From the NCBI GenBank assembly GCA_019312705.1, contig JAFDCW010000180.1:1-7716 (forward strand): a stretch of DNA of 7,716 nucleotides, given 5' to 3'. The DNA comes from Deltaproteobacteria bacterium. Its GTDB lineage: Bacteria > Myxococcota > Polyangia > Polyangiales > B10-G4. Positions within the stretch are counted from its first letter, which is position 1, and each line of letters opens with the position of its first letter. Below the pieces are notes generated by a model. The model saw only the letters and a list, made by a program, of their open reading frames with translations, made no database searches and was not told where the DNA came from. Below are positions 6,731 to 7,716 of this stretch, in pieces. The translations under genes and the position numbers were made by a program.

Positions 6731-7537
6731 TCAGAAACCGATGACCATCGGGGCCTGGGGCTGGGTCCCATTCGAAGATGAGCTACCCCCCAAGACGACC
6801 GCTAGGATGACGACGACGGCGACGAGCACCCCCGCTCCAATTCCGACCCAGAGCCAAGGGCTGACGCCGCCGTCGTCGTCATCGTCTCGGCGAATGAGTG
6901 AAGAGCCGGCCAACGCCGGGGCGGAGGTGACGGGGGTGTCCTCGGACCCCTCCGAAGCCAATACCGCGCTGCCGGGACCCATCGCTTCCACGTAATAATG
7001 AAGACTCTCGCCAGCGGGGAGGGCTTGGGTGCCCCCGTTCACGCGACGATAGGAGCCCGACCGAGAACGAGCGAAGATGCGAATCTCGTTCACGAGGTCG
7101 CCGTGATCTCCATCTGCCTCGCCGCGCACCTCGACGCCGCCGGGGACCGGGGTCGCCACGCTGCCGACGCTCAGTTCCCCTTCGACGACCGTGAGGGTAT
7201 CGGAGAAGGCTTCGCCGAGTTCTGGAGGGGCTTCGCGGCCCCAACGATGGTCGCGGTCGAGAGAGGCGAGGCGCCGGAGGTCGAGACGCAGCGCTGCGGC
7301 ATCGTCGAGGGCGAGGTGAGCGAGGCAACGCGCCGAGAGCAACTCCACGAGCTCTTCCCGCGTCAAGTCGTCGCCTGCTTCTGCCCGGGCGAAAGCCGCG
7401 AGGGCGCGTTCGAACTCCGCCTCCATGAGCAGCTCTTTCGCCTCGTCGACCGCCGGGTTGGCGGCGGCGGGGGACGGGCCCCAGGCGAGGGTGAAGCAGA
7501 GCAGGGCGAGGGCCCCGAATGGGAGTCGAGGGATCAT
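6731..7537 (-). CDS. Exported TPR-like protein with beta domain and C-terminal membrane segment
   Basis: The 268-residue protein starts at the ATG at 7537, which overlaps the upstream stop as ATGA. An upstream TTG (7594) would add 19 residues, but these positions encode the Cys-rich neighbour in another frame. The signal peptide runs to about AAA-N at 26/27. Helical TPR-like repeats lie at about 28-115 (DEAKELLMEAEFERALAAF), with the DHRWG and PPELGEAF elements often seen in such Myxococcota proteins. A beta-sandwich-like domain follows (about 117-200; NEIRIFARSRSGSY, SLHYYVEAMGPG). An Asp-rich patch (218-222), SPWLW, a membrane segment (about 228-250) and a short tail ending VIGF finish the protein. 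There is no clear PEGA domain; the beta domain is different. Kinase B follows after one base, so the two are surely co-transcribed. It is the counterpart of the TPR/PEGA protein of the other operon and perhaps the periplasmic partner of kinase B. Confidence 0.82.
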   Translation of the reverse strand: MIPRLPFGALALLCFTLAWGPSPAAANPAVDEAKELLMEAEFERALAAFARAEAGDDLTREELVELLSARCLAHLALDDAAALRLDLRRLASLDRDHRWGREAPPELGEAFSDTLTVVEGELSVGSVATPVPGGVEVRGEADGDHGDLVNEIRIFARSRSGSYRRVNGGTQALPAGESLHYYVEAMGPGSAVLASEGSEDTPVTSAPALAGSSLIRRDDDDDGGVSPWLWVGIGAGVLVAVVVILAVVLGGSSSSNGTQPQAPMVIGF

Positions 7538-7716
7538 ATCGGTATGCAGAACCGTGCGTCGCACGTAGTACGGACACCGTCGCAGATTTGGCAAGCTCGG
7601 CCCCGGCTACCGCAGGCGGCGTCCGCGTCTCCGGGTTGACACGAGGTGCCGTCCCAGCACCCGGCGCAGCACAGCACGGCCGCGCCCCGGCAGGTCCCGT
7701 TTTGACCGCTCCCGCT
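7534..7716 (-). CDS. C-terminal part of a Cys-rich exported protein (partial, cut by the right edge)
   Basis: Sixty codons are open from the window edge to a TGA (7536-7534) that shares bases with the ATG of the TPR gene (ATGA). The piece has ten Cys in 60 residues, spaced C-x6-CC-x2-C-x5-C-x8-C-x6-C-x2-C-x6-C-x4-C, including CCAGCWDGTSC (16-26), ACGSRGRAC (34-42) and CDGVRTTCDARFC (45-57). This resembles the Cys-rich repeats I know from secreted or surface proteins of Sandaracinus-like Myxococcota; they are presumably disulphide-bonded outside the cytoplasm. The start and any signal peptide lie outside the window. The four-base overlap makes it the upstream member of the TPR-kinase B operon. 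Its function is unknown. Confidence 0.75.
   Translation of the reverse strand, partial: SGSGQNGTCRGAAVLCCAGCWDGTSCQPGDADAACGSRGRACQICDGVRTTCDARFCIPI

Noticed and set aside
4624..6744. 706-codon open frame on the plus strand, antisense to kinase B
   Set aside because: It lies fully opposite a kinase with all motifs, its product is Arg/Gly-rich without any recognisable domain, and long mirror frames are expected in GC-rich coding DNA.
6730..6771. Kinase B start at ATG 6771
   Set aside because: It would add 14 residues encoded inside the TPR gene's 3' end, with no better ribosome binding site; the ATG one base after the TPR stop is the usual operon arrangement.

Overview
This is a GC-rich (codon third positions mostly G/C), densely coding window that looks like the chromosome of a Myxococcota (former Deltaproteobacteria) species. 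The grounds are two Hanks-type Ser/Thr kinases with C-terminal membrane anchors, PEGA and TPR proteins, Asp/Ser-rich linkers on lipoproteins, and Cys-rich exported proteins with CCxGCWDG-type motifs. The assignment rests on recognised protein style; no marker gene is present. All seven genes end in or run into TGA, and two start at TTG.

Layout. (1) 1-805, minus strand: a secreted lipoprotein with a carboxypeptidase-regulatory-like fold. Its reading frame is broken by an in-frame TGA at 152-154 and then stays open, with convincing protein sequence, to the left edge. (2) 806-958: a divergent intergenic region with plausible promoters in both directions. (3) 959-4655, plus strand: a tight operon of kinase A (canonical HRDVKPEN), an exported TPR/PEGA protein with a C-terminal membrane segment, and a Cys-containing lipoprotein started by a TTGA overlap. 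(4) 4656-4683: 28 bases between convergent stops, with no convincing terminator. (5) 4684-7716, minus strand: a second tight operon, read right to left, of the C-terminus of a Cys-rich protein (cut by the window edge), a TPR protein with a C-terminal membrane segment (ATGA overlap), and kinase B (one base after the TPR stop) with HRDISPEN and its own C-terminal PEGA domain.

The main biological point is that two kinase modules face each other. Each has the same three kinds of part: a membrane-anchored kinase, an exported TPR protein with a similar SPWxW-membrane segment-terminal Phe tail, and an exported Cys-containing protein. The PEGA domains sit on different members: on the TPR partner in one module and on the kinase in the other. 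I infer that each is a cell-envelope signalling unit in which periplasmic parts feed a cytoplasmic kinase. No substrate or signal can be read from the sequence. There is no gene-free stretch over 300 bases, and I see no RNA gene, CRISPR array, insertion sequence or phage gene.
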